From positions 19,417,019-19,481,018 of the forward strand of contig NC_058504.1 in NCBI RefSeq assembly GCF_020382885.2: a stretch of DNA of 64,000 nucleotides, in the 5' to 3' direction. Origin of the DNA: Scatophagus argus. Taxonomy: Eukaryota; Chordata; Actinopteri; Scatophagidae. A program made the position numbers and the translations under genes. Under the pieces are notes generated by a model. That model was given only the letters and a program-made list of their open reading frames with translations, was not told the origin of the DNA and searched no databases. Positions 33,542 to 45,968 of this stretch are shown piece after piece. Position 1 is the first letter of the stretch, and every line of letters starts with the position of its first letter.

Positions 33542-33576
33542 TTCCTGCCTTTGAAGCATCCATACATCCCAGCCAT
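33542..33576 (-). CDS. cracd-like: candidate alternative first coding exon of the CRACD-family gene
   Basis: ATG at 33576 opens MAGMYGCFKGR and ends two bases into a codon at a perfect GTAAGT donor. This is exactly the phase needed to join coding exon 2 (21942), giving Asn at the junction. The ATG context is AACATGG. Upstream (33.6-34.3 kb) the transcript strand is C/T-rich. It could encode an isoform with a different N-terminus. No homology is recalled, so the call rests on splice signal and phase only. Confidence 0.4.
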
Positions 33577-36358
33577 GTTGTAACTGGTGGACCAGAAACT
33601 TAAAGATTCTTCAAAATACTTTGCACAATAAATTATGTTTTCTTCCAAGATTTGTCCAAGGATGGAGCAAAAAAAAAAAACCCAAAACAACTCTCAAATA
33701 CAACACCTTGTGGTGCTGTCCTGCATCAGACTCCCCTTCCTTCGATGAGCTCTCTTTCTTTGCAACAGAGAAGATGCTGCTCCACAAGTGAAGATGACCC
33801 TCTCTTCCAAGTCAAACCATCTTCTTAGGTTCCTCCCCCTTTTGAGCTCCACTAAAGTCAGATTTCATACAGAGCTCCCTTCTTCAAAATTTGGCAGCCA
33901 AGGCACAAAAGCAAGCCAGTTTTAACTACACTAGTATTCACATACAATAGCAGCCCAAGTGGGATTATAACAGGATCATCATACAAGACGGACTGAACTA
34001 TAGGAAGACAGTTTGAAAAAGTCTTGGGGAAAACATCCCTTTTTAAATAAATCGGGATTTTCAGCGTCTTCAAAAACAGGAAAAAGAACCTTTCTTACAG
34101 AATAATGTCTCACAGAAGAAGCATAATACAAAGAATCCTTGGAGTGGTACAACACAGTGGTGAGCTAGAGGTAAGAAAATTGACTAAATGCGTGACTGAG
34201 TGACTGCTGCATGCCTCTCTGTTCTCCACTGGAAATGCAGAGGGAGGGCTGGGGGAGGGAGGAGGATGAAGAGGGAGGAGTAAGGGAGGAGGGAAGTGTG
34301 AGACCGCCACCCATGACCTAATACATTTTTCTCTCTCTGCTGTTCAGATCTGTACAAAAACATTTATTTTGTAAACCGACTAGTGACAAGAGTTTTTACT
34401 TCTGTGACAACAACTTCTGTTTAAACAGATGCATTAATTGCACAATGGAAAGATCTGAAGCTGTGTAACTTTGATGGACATACTGGAAGACAACAGCGCT
34501 TGACAGAACTAATCATCAGTTAGCCAGGAAAAAAAAAAGCAGCAGGACTGACAACAGTGAAAGCAAGTTCAGGCGGGTCTTTCATGGTGGTTTGAAATAT
34601 AAACAGCGATAAGTGATATCAAACTGTCTTTAAGATACTTGCAGCTTGCTTAACATCAGTTACTGTGACAATTTTAAGGTGTTCTACATTTGTTTTTTAT
34701 TCATAATGGTGACTCGTAGTGATGAACCCAAAGAGGATTACCACTCGGCTCCACCTAAGCACTCCAGAGCGTTTTAGTATCTTTTAGCTAATTGTTCTGG
34801 TTTTATGGCCCACAACTTAAGCACTGCTGTTATGAATGACTCTCACTGCTCCTATCAGTGTTGTTTCCAGCTGAAGCAGTCATCTGTTTTCCACGAAAAA
34901 GCAGTAGTAAATCCACTGTGAGCTACCATGTCCAGTGCCACACAGCAGGAAGACAAAGTTAACGTCAAGCTGGTGAGCGGAGGCTTTAGCTGCTAAAGAT
35001 GCCGATCTTTTCCTCAGGAGTTGGGGAAGATATTTGTTAGGTGGATATGAGAATTAAGAATTAAGAATTTGTTGCACAGTGGGGAAATTTGCAATCTGGG
35101 CTATTGTAATGCTCGAGGTTTTATTGGGACTGGAGAGAGGACATACAGGACATGATAATGGAGAATCAAAGAACCCATGGGTTGTGCTTTTTGCTGTTTT
35201 GCCAGAGACACCATAGTATTTATGTACAGTATTTAGTTGCATATGTTGTGCTGTAATGATCACCTCAAGAGAATTAAGTATTGATGAACTTTGAGATAAT
35301 GTTGGCAGAACAGTTTCTAACAATTTGAGCCAAATTGAGGACATTTAAGATAACAAAAAACAAAAAAGATTGAGGCTGGTTTTCAACCATACAGGCACAT
35401 ATTGCGTTTCGTATTCAGTATAAGCACTAGGGCTCCATTCAGTATGACTGTCCTGGTACTGTGTGTTGTTCTACTTACATACCATTTTCAAAATCAATCA
35501 ACATGAAGCACTTAGTGACGAGCATTGATTTTCTTAGTTGAGAGATGCTTGTGGAAGTTTGATTTTAATACAATATATGTGGAACGTGCGTCACCACCAT
35601 CAGCAAATATGGATGTTGGGTGAAAGTGGACACAGCGAGTTCACTAACTTGGCCAACTCCTGCACGCCACCGTCTACTGCACGTTTGCTCAAACAGCCTC
35701 ATGTTAATCATTGTATCTGTCTCAGTAGGGGGCCTAGCGCTCACCCAACAGCCTGTCGCAGCTAATCACTATAAGTAGGGAACTAATCTACCTACAGTCA
35801 CTACAGCTCCAAGTGATTATGTGTGTGTGTGTGTGGCTGTGAGGTGACATAAGGGTTGATCCGAGATTCCCTGCTGCTAGATCCTCTCAGACACCACAAT
35901 CAAGAGAAGGAGTCAATTTTATCTAACTGGCCAGTTTACTTAAGTGATCGCTGTGAGATCATTACAGTTAACAACAAACAATACTGTCTATGACTTGGGC
36001 TTAACTTTACACATTTTAATAGTCCAAGCATTAGTGAGCTTTTAAGTGAAAGTTTAAAGATTCACCTCTAGGAAAATGCTTTGTTGCCCAATAGCACCTC
36101 TGAACTGAATCCTATGACACAGTCACATAAAGTATCTGAATGTTAAGTGCCTAAATGTTAAGGCATCGGCATGAAAATTGGCCCAGAAAGCAACAAAAAA
36201 GATCCAAATCATATTAGTCATCAGACTATTCATAGAGGAGTGGTGAGAGTGGAATGAGTTTCTCAACTCCAACATGCCCAGACTGAGTGTTGTCTGTGTG
36301 ATTCATTTTTTAAATTTTAAACATGTTGAAATTGATCTAAGCTCTCCAAGTCACTAGA

Positions 36359-36405
36359 GCATATGTGTGTGTGTGTGTGTGTGTGTGCGCACACATGCGC
36401 GCATG
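36359..36405. repeat. 47-bp alternating purine-pyrimidine tract including (TG)12
   Basis: Unbroken alternation of purine and pyrimidine runs from 36359 to 36405: a TG run followed by GCGCACACATGCGCGCATG. Such tracts favour Z-DNA. Confidence 0.85.
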
Positions 36406-36790
36406 AGTATGTCAATGTAAACAAAGACGGTCTCAATCAGTTCCTGAGCTCAGCAGTCCAAAACACACACACAGTCACCAAGATCAGTTTTGGCATGCTG
36501 GGATTGAGAAATTGAGAAATTCACATACACACACTCACACACACAAACGTCTTGTGATTATCGTGCAGAAGATTCTACTACATGACATTGCTAAGAAACC
36601 AACAGGAGGACCCTCTTAAGGTGAAGCAGTGCTGATAGAAGAGTTCCACTATTTTAATCGATGTGTTAATCTGTGTTTCCACCAATAAATTCGGAGTTGC
36701 CTGGACTTTGCCTGAGATTAATCCCAGGAACAAGGATCCTGGGATTTCCCACCCTGAACCTCTCCGTCTTCACCTCAAGCATGCCAAACA

Positions 36791-36844
36791 CTCAAACGGA
36801 ATAAATTAAATACTCCATGCAGTATTTAATTTATTCCATTTGAG
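36791..36844. repeat. long near-perfect hairpin (24-bp arms, 6-nt loop)
   Basis: The arm 36791-36814 is the reverse complement of 36821-36844 except for one base; the loop is CCATGC. The arms are AT-rich. A second, smaller inverted repeat (ATCCCAGGA / TCCTGGGAT) lies just upstream at 36721-36745. It could be a folded MITE relic or a structured RNA. Confidence 0.85.
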
Positions 36845-37465
36845 TACATGATCTCCTTTTCTTTTATTTTAGAAAGAAACAACTTTCACTTCTTACAATG
36901 TTGTTTCTCAATACTGCAGAAAGGATGTTTGTTCTGTTTTGTATTGTGTATTGGTTTTCATAACAGAACGACACAGCAGAGCTGAAAGTGAAACTTATGA
37001 TGACAACATAGAGAGAATATTCCTGAAAACAAAAAGCTTCAAAATCAAAGACATGTAAAAAACACATCCAGTCTGGATCATCTCACATAAAACTGGGTCA
37101 AACCAATTAGACAAGCTGCCAGGCAGTGGAGAAGGCAGTGACGCACAGGTCTGATGCAACACATCCTGATGTTCATAGTGAAGCGTCACTGAATGTCTCA
37201 CTACAATAATGAGATGTGAATGATGTGTATATAATTCCAGGGAATCACTCATAATAGGTGAGGACTCTGTGATTCTCTCAGAATTACAGCATGTAGTATA
37301 CAGGTGTAAAACAGCAGATCTGGACTGTAGAGGCCATTAAAAGAGAAAAACCGTCTGAATCAACCCAAAACATATCATGCCACATTTTTTTTACCATCCA
37401 GACAGACAAATACTCTTAAGGAGTCGAGTCAGTTTACTTAGTGATAAATTGTTAGTTAGTTATCA

Positions 37466-37806
37466 GTGGGGGCAGCCACTGGAGAAGCGGCTTGTGATCG
37501 GAGGGTAACCAGTTCGATTCCCCCACCAGAGGGGCAGGAAAAATTTGGGTGTGGTGGAGTGATTAATGGAAAAAATGCCCACCCTTCATTAGCCGGCCGA
37601 TGTACCCTTGAGCAAGGCACTTAACCCCCCAATATGCTCCCCGGGCGCTTGATGCAGCCCACTGCTCCTGTGTGTGTTTTACTGCATGTAATTTGCCGGG
37701 TGTGTGTGTGATGTGTGTGTTCAACTAAGGATGGGTTAAATGCAGAAGACAAATTCAGTGTGTGTATGTAAAAATATATATACTGTCAATAAAGCTGATT
37801 CTTCTT
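37466..37806 (+). mobile_element. tRNA-derived SINE
   Basis: The head contains a tRNA-like B box (AGTTCGATTCC, near 37511-37521). It is followed by a body with ACCCTTGAGCAAGGCACTTA and CTCCCCGGGCG, segments recognised from a widespread teleost SINE, and a tail ending CAATAAAGCTGATTCTTCTT. It is non-coding and sits in an intron of the CRACD-family gene. Confidence 0.8.
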
Positions 37807-39638
37807 AAAAACCACTCTTGGGTTCAAGTTTCTCAAATGAATGAATTTTATGCTTTTATCTCCTTTTATATGAGTGCAAATTTAATACCTTTTGAATTCT
37901 GACAAGACAAGCTATTTTAAGATGTCCGCATGGGTTCTAGAAAATTTAGACTCTTTTCATCATTTTTCTGACAGTTTTGAGATTAAATAATAGATTTAGT
38001 ACATTGGATAAATTGCAGCCTTAGAAACAGCATACATTAGAACTTTAGAAAAATCAGTGCAATAATTTTAGCACCAAGTTTTTTAGCACCATGTTTTCTG
38101 TCTGAAAACTCAACATTGTCAAATCATCACCTTGTTAAATCATATTCCTGTCGAGCTGATGAATACAACTGTATCTGGCTCTTTAGTGGCTAAACGCTTG
38201 ACTACGTTCATTAACTAGTTTCTAACTTTCATCATTTAGTGCTGGGCAGGACATGTACAGTTTAGTTTTTTTTTTGCACCTCCGTTTTCAAGTGGTTCTA
38301 TCATTGGCACTACTGTCGCTAAGACGGTCGGATCTCCTTGTGTTTTCTCAGCTACCAGCAATACTGGACAAAAGCATGAGTTTATTCATTCATTTAGTCT
38401 GTAAAGAAGACACGAAAGCTAATAAAAACGCCGGGCTGCCTATCGGACAGGATTGCCTGCCAGCCTTCTGTCTGCCTGATGGTAGACAAAATCAGAAAGT
38501 GAAAGCGAGGTTTTACAGGGAACAAATCTAAACACAGATGGTGTCTTTAATCTATAGGCATTACACCGTACAATCAACATTTAGTCCAGTGTTAAGCAAT
38601 AACACAAGACCCCTTCAAAACTACATTTGACCCATTGGTATCAGTCAGAGCACATCCAATCCATTTTCCTTTAGGTGGGAAAATGAACTTAGCTGCAAAT
38701 CTTTTGGGAAGGAGTCTAAAAACAAATACACCCTTGTGGAGGAAGATTTAGTAACTCCATTTCAGTATATGAAACGCCTGGTTCCTCACTCATTCTACCT
38801 CCCAAAAATCAACAGGAAACTTTTTTTTTTCTCAAAACTCAGCTGTCCAATGTCTCCGCATATGTGTAGGAATTTCTAAATGTTTACACGTCTCAAAAGG
38901 ATCCATGAGCAGTTCTTCACTATATATGTAAAGGTGCATCGGTGTTTGTATGTGCGTGTGTGTATAGACACAGATATGTGACTGTATATATTCAGGTATT
39001 AATCTTACAGTTTCTGTTTATAGAGCCAGGAGAAAAGGAATGTCGGTCAGTTTTCCCTTCGAAGAAAAAAAAAAAGTGTAAGTTGGTATTTCCTGAAACA
39101 GCCCTGAGTCTGGACCCACTGAAAAGTAGACGGGGGGGGAGACATGATGTCAAACTGGATGCCTGTCCTATCATTACTTTTGTCATTTGATTTAGCTGTG
39201 TGAAGTGGATTTGTTTCTAGAGTTTTTAAGGTCAAGAACACACAAAAAAAACCCAAAATAAAAAAACCAAAAAAACCCCAAAATAATGCTCCACACCATA
39301 CCTTTTTTTGCGTATCTGGTTATCTTACCTTAGCCGTAAAAACCGACATCATACTCGCATTTTCTAAGCATCTAAATACTCAGCCCACACACAAAGGTTT
39401 TTCTCAGCTCTGTTCAGGATGTTATTGGGTGGAACCACTTTATGCTGCGAATTATGTGAGGTCACTAAACTCTTTGTACCAATGAGACAAATGAAGGTGT
39501 GAGCTGTGCTAATCGGTGAGAGTCAGTGAGGTGTCACCCTCATTCTCACAGTCTGAGAGGAGACACGAGTCAACAATCAGTGACACCTGCTGACTAGCGA
39601 TGGCGAAAAAGAAGGAAAATGTACAACTTCTTACTTAC

Positions 39639-39702
39639 GGCTTGTTAACAACGATGTGGAGCGATAAGGAGAGGGGAAAGAGTTCTTAGAGAGCACAGAA
39701 AC
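39639..39702 (-). other. cracd-like: candidate non-coding 5' UTR exon of the CRACD-family gene
   Basis: A 64-nt segment bounded by a good acceptor (ATTTTCAACAG) and a consensus donor (GCC|GTAAGT) on the minus strand, with no ATG. Splicing to the first coding exon would place GCC directly before ATG, improving the start context. Evidence is splice-signal only. Confidence 0.35.
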
Positions 39703-41409
39703 CTGTTGAAAATACACAGCAGTGAGGACATCGTCAGGGGTTTTCTTTTGACTGAGGAAACACTAATAAGCTTGAATCAGCAGAGGTACTGAACCCTGCC
39801 GCATTAAGAAGCCGCAGAAAGTCAGCTTGGCTGCAGGTCTGCTAAGCTGATGGAATTTTTTTTTTTCTATTGTTGTACTCACCAGTGAACTTTCACAGTA
39901 AAACGTCCTTGAAGCTGTTGAATTCTTCCAGAAAGGCAAATATTTTCTTCTGTGGGAAACAGAGCTGAGTGGGGTGATGTGGCTGCTCTGTCAGTCATGT
40001 TTTTCAGCTTGAATAAGAATTCTCAGTTTACGCGGAATTCACAACAGATTAGTTCCACTTTCCACTGTCGAGAGGTAGACGGCTTTACGCAACAGATGAG
40101 TCGACTTTACGATATCTTAGCTAGATCCGAGCCATGGTCAGAGTCTATGACAAATGAGACTGTCTTTGGAGAAACAGGACAATATTTCAATTACTCATTC
40201 ATATACTCCTGTTCAGATGAAAATCATTTGCACAGTATACACAACTCTCTTCCAAGTCCAGTCTACAGCTGACCTCAGCACATTTTTATCTACTGAAAGT
40301 AAATAATTTACGTCATACAAAACTATTTTACAACAGTGATTCTGTGATAATGATAAAATGATAACCGTTTCAGATTTCTTTATAAATCACATGACCTAAA
40401 GGGCGTTGGGGTGAGAGGTTAAGCTGTTTCGCCCGACGCCTGTGTGTTTGTAGCTGGAGCTCTGCAGCATCTCCGCCTTGCCAACGCAGAGGCCCCACTG
40501 AAATGAATGAGAACTCCGTCTTTCTCCCCCCACACAGTGCTTATGTTTGTCTTACCATGACCTATAATTGATGTGCTATTTACAAAGAGACCAGAAACAA
40601 CCTCAGATGCTGGCAAAAGCATGGCAGCTACAAACATTTGCTTGGTATTCTGGAAAAGAGTTCTGAAAATGTTTCATTTTGGTGGATTTTTTTTTTTTTG
40701 CTCACTGACACTAAAACAGCCTTCCCTGTCTAAATTTCCTTCAGTTAGATTTCTGGGCTTGTGGTCAACCAAGAGGCCCCATTTTTCTTCCCTCTTGTCC
40801 TCATTCTTCTTTATTGTTTCCATCCCCTTCCTCATCGCCATCACTCCTTCTCCCTCTGCTTGGCTGGAGCGCCTCCCACTCACCCCTGCAGAGCAACGCC
40901 TTTTCCCTCTCCTCTGTTTTGTGGTTTGTCTCTGTCTCCTATTCTCTCCATTTCAACACACACAAGCTGATCCAGATCGCTCTCTGTACAGAGGAGAAGG
41001 AGGGGAGTCGCTCTCTGAATTCCACCTCACATCTGGAAACCATCTTCTTTTTCTCTCTCTCTCTTTTTGCCAATCTCTCGCCCCCTTTCTCTCTCTCTCT
41101 CTGTGCTGTAATGTAAACAGCCCTGTAATCATACTCCTGCCCTGAGCCTGCTGCACTGGGTGGTGTGTGTGAGATCTTACAGAAAACACACTTCTCCAAC
41201 ATGCTAAAATCTCTTCTTCGTTCTTTCTATCTCAGGTCCCAGCTGAGGTTTATGGGGTGACAAAAACAAAACAGCTGTCTACAACTCTGCTTGCTCACAC
41301 ACCTGTGTGCATGTGTGTATGTGTGTGTGTGTATGTGAGAGAGAGATGAAGTGACAGGAGGGACAGGAGCAGTTGATTAACAGGATTTAGCTGAATGACA
41401 ATGACCTAA

Positions 41410-41580
41410 TTAAATTCAATTCAATTTTATTTATATAGCACCTCATACAATCAAAACTGTCTGTAGGTGCTTTACAGAAACCCAGAGCCTGAAACCCCGA
41501 GCAAGCAGACAGTGGCAAAGAAAAACTCCCTTTTAACAGGAAGAAACCTTGAACAGGACAAACAGGACCCAGCTCACAAG
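41410..41580 (+). repeat. dispersed fish repeat (ATTCAATTTTATTTATATAGC type)
   Basis: This starts TTCAATTTTATTTATATAGC and continues through GGTGCTTTACAG and GGCAAAGAAAAACTCCCTTT to AACAGGAAGAAACCTTGAAC, all familiar from a common teleost interspersed repeat. Class not assigned. Confidence 0.6.
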
Positions 41581-42333
41581 GCATACACACACACACACAT
41601 ATATTATATATATATATAATAACGTGAAACTGAGGCACACATGACACATCCCATTGCTTCTGCTGTGGACGGTCAGTGAGCTTGTCAGCAGGTTAGGGCA
41701 TGACTGAATTTTCCGGGTAATGGGTTGACAACAGCAGACTGAGCAAGTGTGCTTTCTTGTTTACCTGCAGGCGTGGATTTGCGTCATGAGTTAAGCCTGA
41801 CCTGGTGCATTCATAATCGAGAGTATGTTTACTTTGTGTGAAAGACTGCTGAAACAGCAGCACAGGATGCGATACACAAAAGATGACAAAGTTTATCTTG
41901 ACAACCATATATATTTTTTTGTTTTATTTTTTCTTTACTTATACTAACAGTATTTGGAGGTATGTGTACTGCAAAGGCACACAAGAGAGACTATGAGATT
42001 CTTCTCTCCCCTCCTCCACAGTGATCTGTCAGCAGTGAAGCCCATTGTGGGATGACGTCTCCAGGAAACAAAAGCTCCTTATTATGTCTTGTAAATAAAA
42101 CAGACTACTACTGAGTACTGGTCGCAGATAAAGTAAATAAAATATTGCAAAAAAATGCTTGGAAGGGCACTGTATTAACGTACCAAGCAAGATTTTTAAG
42201 TTAAAATAACTAGTCAGTCTGAATCATCAGCTGATGCTACAAAGATGGAAACCAGAATTTTGGCCTTACCAGACACACAGGAAGTTACAAATGAAAACTT
42301 CTATAATGTACATCCAAACTCAGCTCTAAGTGA

Positions 42334-42371
42334 GTCGAAGGTGAACTCGCGGATCTGAGTTCACCTTCGAC
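42334..42371. repeat. perfect 15-bp hairpin with outer stem (miRNA-precursor-like fold)
   Basis: 42334-42348 and 42357-42371 are perfect inverted copies around an 8-nt loop (GCGGATCT). Outside them, GTACATCC (42308-42315) pairs with GGATGTAC (42377-42384), and CTCT pairs with AGAG, making a 77-nt interrupted hairpin. It lies in an intron of the CRACD-family gene. Confidence 0.85.
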
Positions 42372-43196
42372 AGAGGGGATGTACTCGGTCGGCCAGTAGG
42401 AACACTGATGTGCTGCGTTTTGAATTGTAGAAGTTATTGTTCTAACATCATTCACTGCCATGTTTAGTCCAACACAACACCACCAGGCTACACACTGTAG
42501 TGAGGCTCCTACAGACTGTGATCACTCTGATCAGTAGGCCTATTCATTTATTCCCCACACCAGATATGTGACATCACATCCGTTTTTGAATTGGGTGCAG
42601 GCTGTGCCTTTAGTACTGCACTTCTATAAAGTTGGGGGACTTGCAAGTGATAAACTTACACACATAAAAAAATGGCAGTAGAAGCCAACATATTCTGACT
42701 TTTAGTGTCTAGTATTAGTTGAGCTTCAGATATGCTTAATGCCACATTTCCCAAAATGCCAACAAAACAATTTTGCTGTTGGTAATCATAAATGCCGTCC
42801 AGAGCCAAATGAGACATTATATAACTTTTTTCATAGGTTGAGCTGTACCTGCCATGACATGGGCCTTCATGTGTAAAATCGCTGAAATGCCCTTTAATAA
42901 AGCAGGAAATTGCACTGGACTCATAGATTCAAATCCACTTTCTCTGAGGCTGCACACAATGTAAGAAACAAACCATACAAACACACACGCAGCAGAAACC
43001 ACTCACTCAGACAGGGAGCAGCACACAGTGGCTGCCACATGTCTAATTGTCTAATTCTCCGTCAGTGATAGGATTTCCTCACAGAGAGGAACAGTAAACA
43101 GGACGTATCTGTAAAACCTCACGGTTTTGTTCAGTGACCCAGTGACAGATGACCTGATCAGCCATTTAAACAGGAAGGCTGTGACAGATGACAGGG

Positions 43197-43217
43197 CACA
43201 CACACACACACACACAG
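43197..43217. repeat. (CA)n microsatellite
   Basis: About ten CA units. Confidence 0.85.
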
Positions 43218-44487
43218 TCATATTTATCAAGCTTCTCAGTCAGATTACCTGAACTGATGCCCTTAAGCTCATGTATCTTCATCCAGTGTGATAATGCTAA
43301 CTCGATTTACCGCAAAAGGCCCGTCTACCACGATCATTTATCAGGGCTGTGGAGGATTTAAACTGAGCTGCTCTGTTGTCATTTACATCAAAAGACACAC
43401 TGCAATCAGAGGTCGACATCACGCCACACTATGAGTATCAGATCAGCAGAGCACAGATCAATAAAGCCCTTCATCCTCTCACAATGACAGACAGCACGAT
43501 TCTATTCTGAAGTCAGTGTCTGCGCTCAGGATTACTGCGGTTCTCACACAGTGACAGATAACTGTTTAATCTGGACCGTCCTTGACCTGCCACTACCAAA
43601 CACTGAGCTCATATTCACACTGTCTAACTGAAGGAGTGTGAGCGTGTGTGTGTGTGATGTCACAGCATTACAGTTTGGTGAACAATGGCTGACCAGACAG
43701 AAAAAAAGCAGAATATCACTTCAAATTTAATTCTAAAATGAACATTAGAAGTAGGGAGAATTTGCATCAGGGCTGATACATCTTTAATAAGTATAGACTC
43801 ATGAGGAAATGCATGCAGGCAGTGACCTACTACAGGAAACGCAACACATCAGAAAACAGCTGTGACTTATAACCAAGGTCCCATTGATGGATTAGGCAAC
43901 TTTAAGACAGTTCACCCACACATGCACAATAGTTTTCAAGCACAAATACATCACAATGGCTCAAATTCGTGCAGAATAAAACCAGAATAAGTAGGAAACT
44001 CCGCGTCTCTGAAGGCACTTCATTATTTTGCTAGTAAAGTTTTGTCTAATTGACAGCAACTAACTCACAGTTCAACCAACGTTTTGCACTGAAGAAAAAC
44101 AGAGCCTTTCCTGGAGAGTTAATAGATATATATGACAGCAAAATGAATCTCAGTTGATATATCAGGATTGTTCTACGTTAAACTCTTCATTTTCACGATT
44201 GGACTTCCAAGAACTGTTCAGAATAATTAAAGGCCACCTACATCGCCACGATGCTGCCAGTAAACCACGATCCAAACTGAAAACGCAGACAACAACTTCA
44301 GCAAACAGACAAACAAACAACAGCAAAGCACTGCGGGACACTATCGACCGCATGTAGGCCTATCGATCACCAGTCACACACAGTTCCCCGCATCCCAATA
44401 ACTCATCTCCGCGCACAACAAAGCACAACAACACTGAAGTTGATTAGTCCCAGAGCTGAAGTCCAGTTAAAGCTCATAAACACTTAC

Positions 44488-44680
44488 TGTGTCTGCTGTA
44501 ACTCAAACGGCCTCAGAGTGAAGTCATCCCTCAGAGACTGGAACCAAGACATCAGCGCTGTTGGTAGACTAATGATTGGATTATTTGTCTCAGTCCTGCA
44601 CTGGCGTCCTCTGCTCTACGGCGCTGCATTCAATGGCGGCTCGGAATGTATAAGGAGTGTGAAACCAATGAAGGAAAGCC
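44488..44680 (-). promoter_or_regulatory. cracd-like: candidate promoter and first non-coding exon of the CRACD-family gene
   Basis: On the minus strand, an inverted CCAAT box (ATTGG, about 44670) is followed by TTATAC (about 44650), then GAGCCGCCATTG (a YY1-like element). Downstream is transcribed-looking sequence ending at a consensus donor CACA|GTAAGT with last exon base 44488. This order fits a promoter with TSS near 44.62-44.64 kb. No expression evidence is available from sequence. Confidence 0.35.
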
Positions 44681-44699
44681 GTGACTTGCAGATCAGTAA

Positions 44700-45940
44700 A
44701 TAAGAACTGGAGATAACTGAGCACAGATTTTCATTCCACATCCCTTTTCCCAAGATAGATTTTCGTGGGCCAGAATATTTAACGCTGATTGTGTGGATGA
44801 GAAAGCTTTATGCTTTTGAGAGATTCACAAAAATTAAAATTTGTTGGAAAAAATATAAACATTCGCACAAAGGGACAGAGTAACAGATACCACTGAACAC
44901 CCCCCTGCCAAGAAAATCTGACATTTGCCACTGAATGTTTTCAACTATTTCCCATTTCAAACCTTAAAACACACTCCAACTACGTCCCAGTGTTTCCGAT
45001 ACTTACATTTGAAATTTAATCACAAAATAAGTGTGATTATCGGGGTCAAATAAATGTATTTTTAAAGCAATTAAATCCTAATCATTCTCTAAAATCGTTT
45101 TATTCCCCTACAGGTGTAGGTCCCGTTAATTAGTTTACATTTTTACGAGGAACACTCGAAGGCACCTTAATCACAAAGCGGAGCACCGCCCAACAGACCT
45201 CAGAGAAGAGATAAGAAAATAATGTCCGCCACAAGAAGTGTACATGTTCACAAACAATCTAATCACGTACCAAGTCTGAACAACTATAGGAATAAAAAAA
45301 ACAATTTGGATGTACAGTTAAATATTCGAACTATTTAATCAGGCGTTATATCACAATGTATTTGTTTCTTGCAGCATCCTGAGGAGTCTGTCACTGGAGG
45401 GGTGTTTATGCGTGTAGCTGTGACCTCGGGCATTGTGGCTATCAGTCTAACTAAACATGGAACTTCAGCTCCTGAAGTTTGTAAGATGACTCAGGTTAGA
45501 TATCATTTGGTGGAAAACGATAGCCTTGTGTATTTAGTATTTGCTCTCGTTTTGTGAAGGGACACACACACACAGAAACCCGGGCTTACTGGTATCCCGG
45601 ACACTGCAGTTTGTTTTTGCATTTGCCTTAAGATACTGTAGTTTCACAGCAGAAAAAAATGTTGAATTCCTTTCGGATTAACGCTGCCATCTAGTGTTAT
45701 GGTTGGATTAATGTCCGTACTTAGTGTGTCCGAAAGTCATTTTGAATATGAATCTTGATATTCCCTCTGTTTGAAAGCCGCCATAGAAATAAACAAATTG
45801 CCTTAAATCATATATGACCAATTAACTTCACCACTGTGAGGTAGGATGAAAAACTGGTGCACCAGGGGCCAAAAGTGCTGCCAAAGTGTCAACCTCCAAC
45901 CGTGTGACAAACACGCAAGAGGCTGAGTGAAAACAAAATA
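44700..45940. other. intergenic region between the CRACD-family promoter and the dcps 3' end
   Basis: AT-rich DNA with a few short A runs; no gene, repeat family or structured element was recognised. Confidence 0.5.
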
Positions 45941-45943
45941 GTC

Positions 45944-45968
45944 TTTAATTCTGTCAGGAACATTTAAT
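45944..45968 (-). terminator. dcps: candidate dcps polyadenylation signals
   Basis: Two ATTAAA hexamers on the minus strand (TTTAAT at 45944-45949 and 45963-45968), about 0.5 kb downstream of the dcps stop codon. ATTAAA is the commonest variant of AATAAA. No better signal was seen closer to the stop. Confidence 0.4.

Larger units (their letters stand above)
25069..39638 (-). other. large first-intron region of the CRACD-family gene (5' UTR introns)
   Basis: A 14.6-kb stretch between the first coding exon and the candidate non-coding exon at 39639-39702. It holds a candidate alternative first exon (33542-33576), a Tc1-like relic (29290-29793), a SINE (37466-37806), a long hairpin (36791-36844), a GA repeat (26992-27028), TG repeats (29190, 35821, 36364) and a 47-bp alternating purine-pyrimidine tract. 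No independent gene was recognised. Confidence 0.55.
39703..44487 (-). other. presumed 5'-most intron of the CRACD-family gene
   Basis: A 4.8-kb region with CT-rich tracts (40.8-41.1 kb), a dispersed fish repeat (41410-41580), a 15-bp perfect hairpin (42334-42371) and CA repeats. No coding exon was recognised on either strand. Confidence 0.45.

Noticed and set aside
40573-41145. 190-residue plus-strand open frame
   Set aside because: CT-rich low complexity giving Ser/Leu/Phe-rich peptide with no motif; it lies inside an intron of a minus-strand gene.
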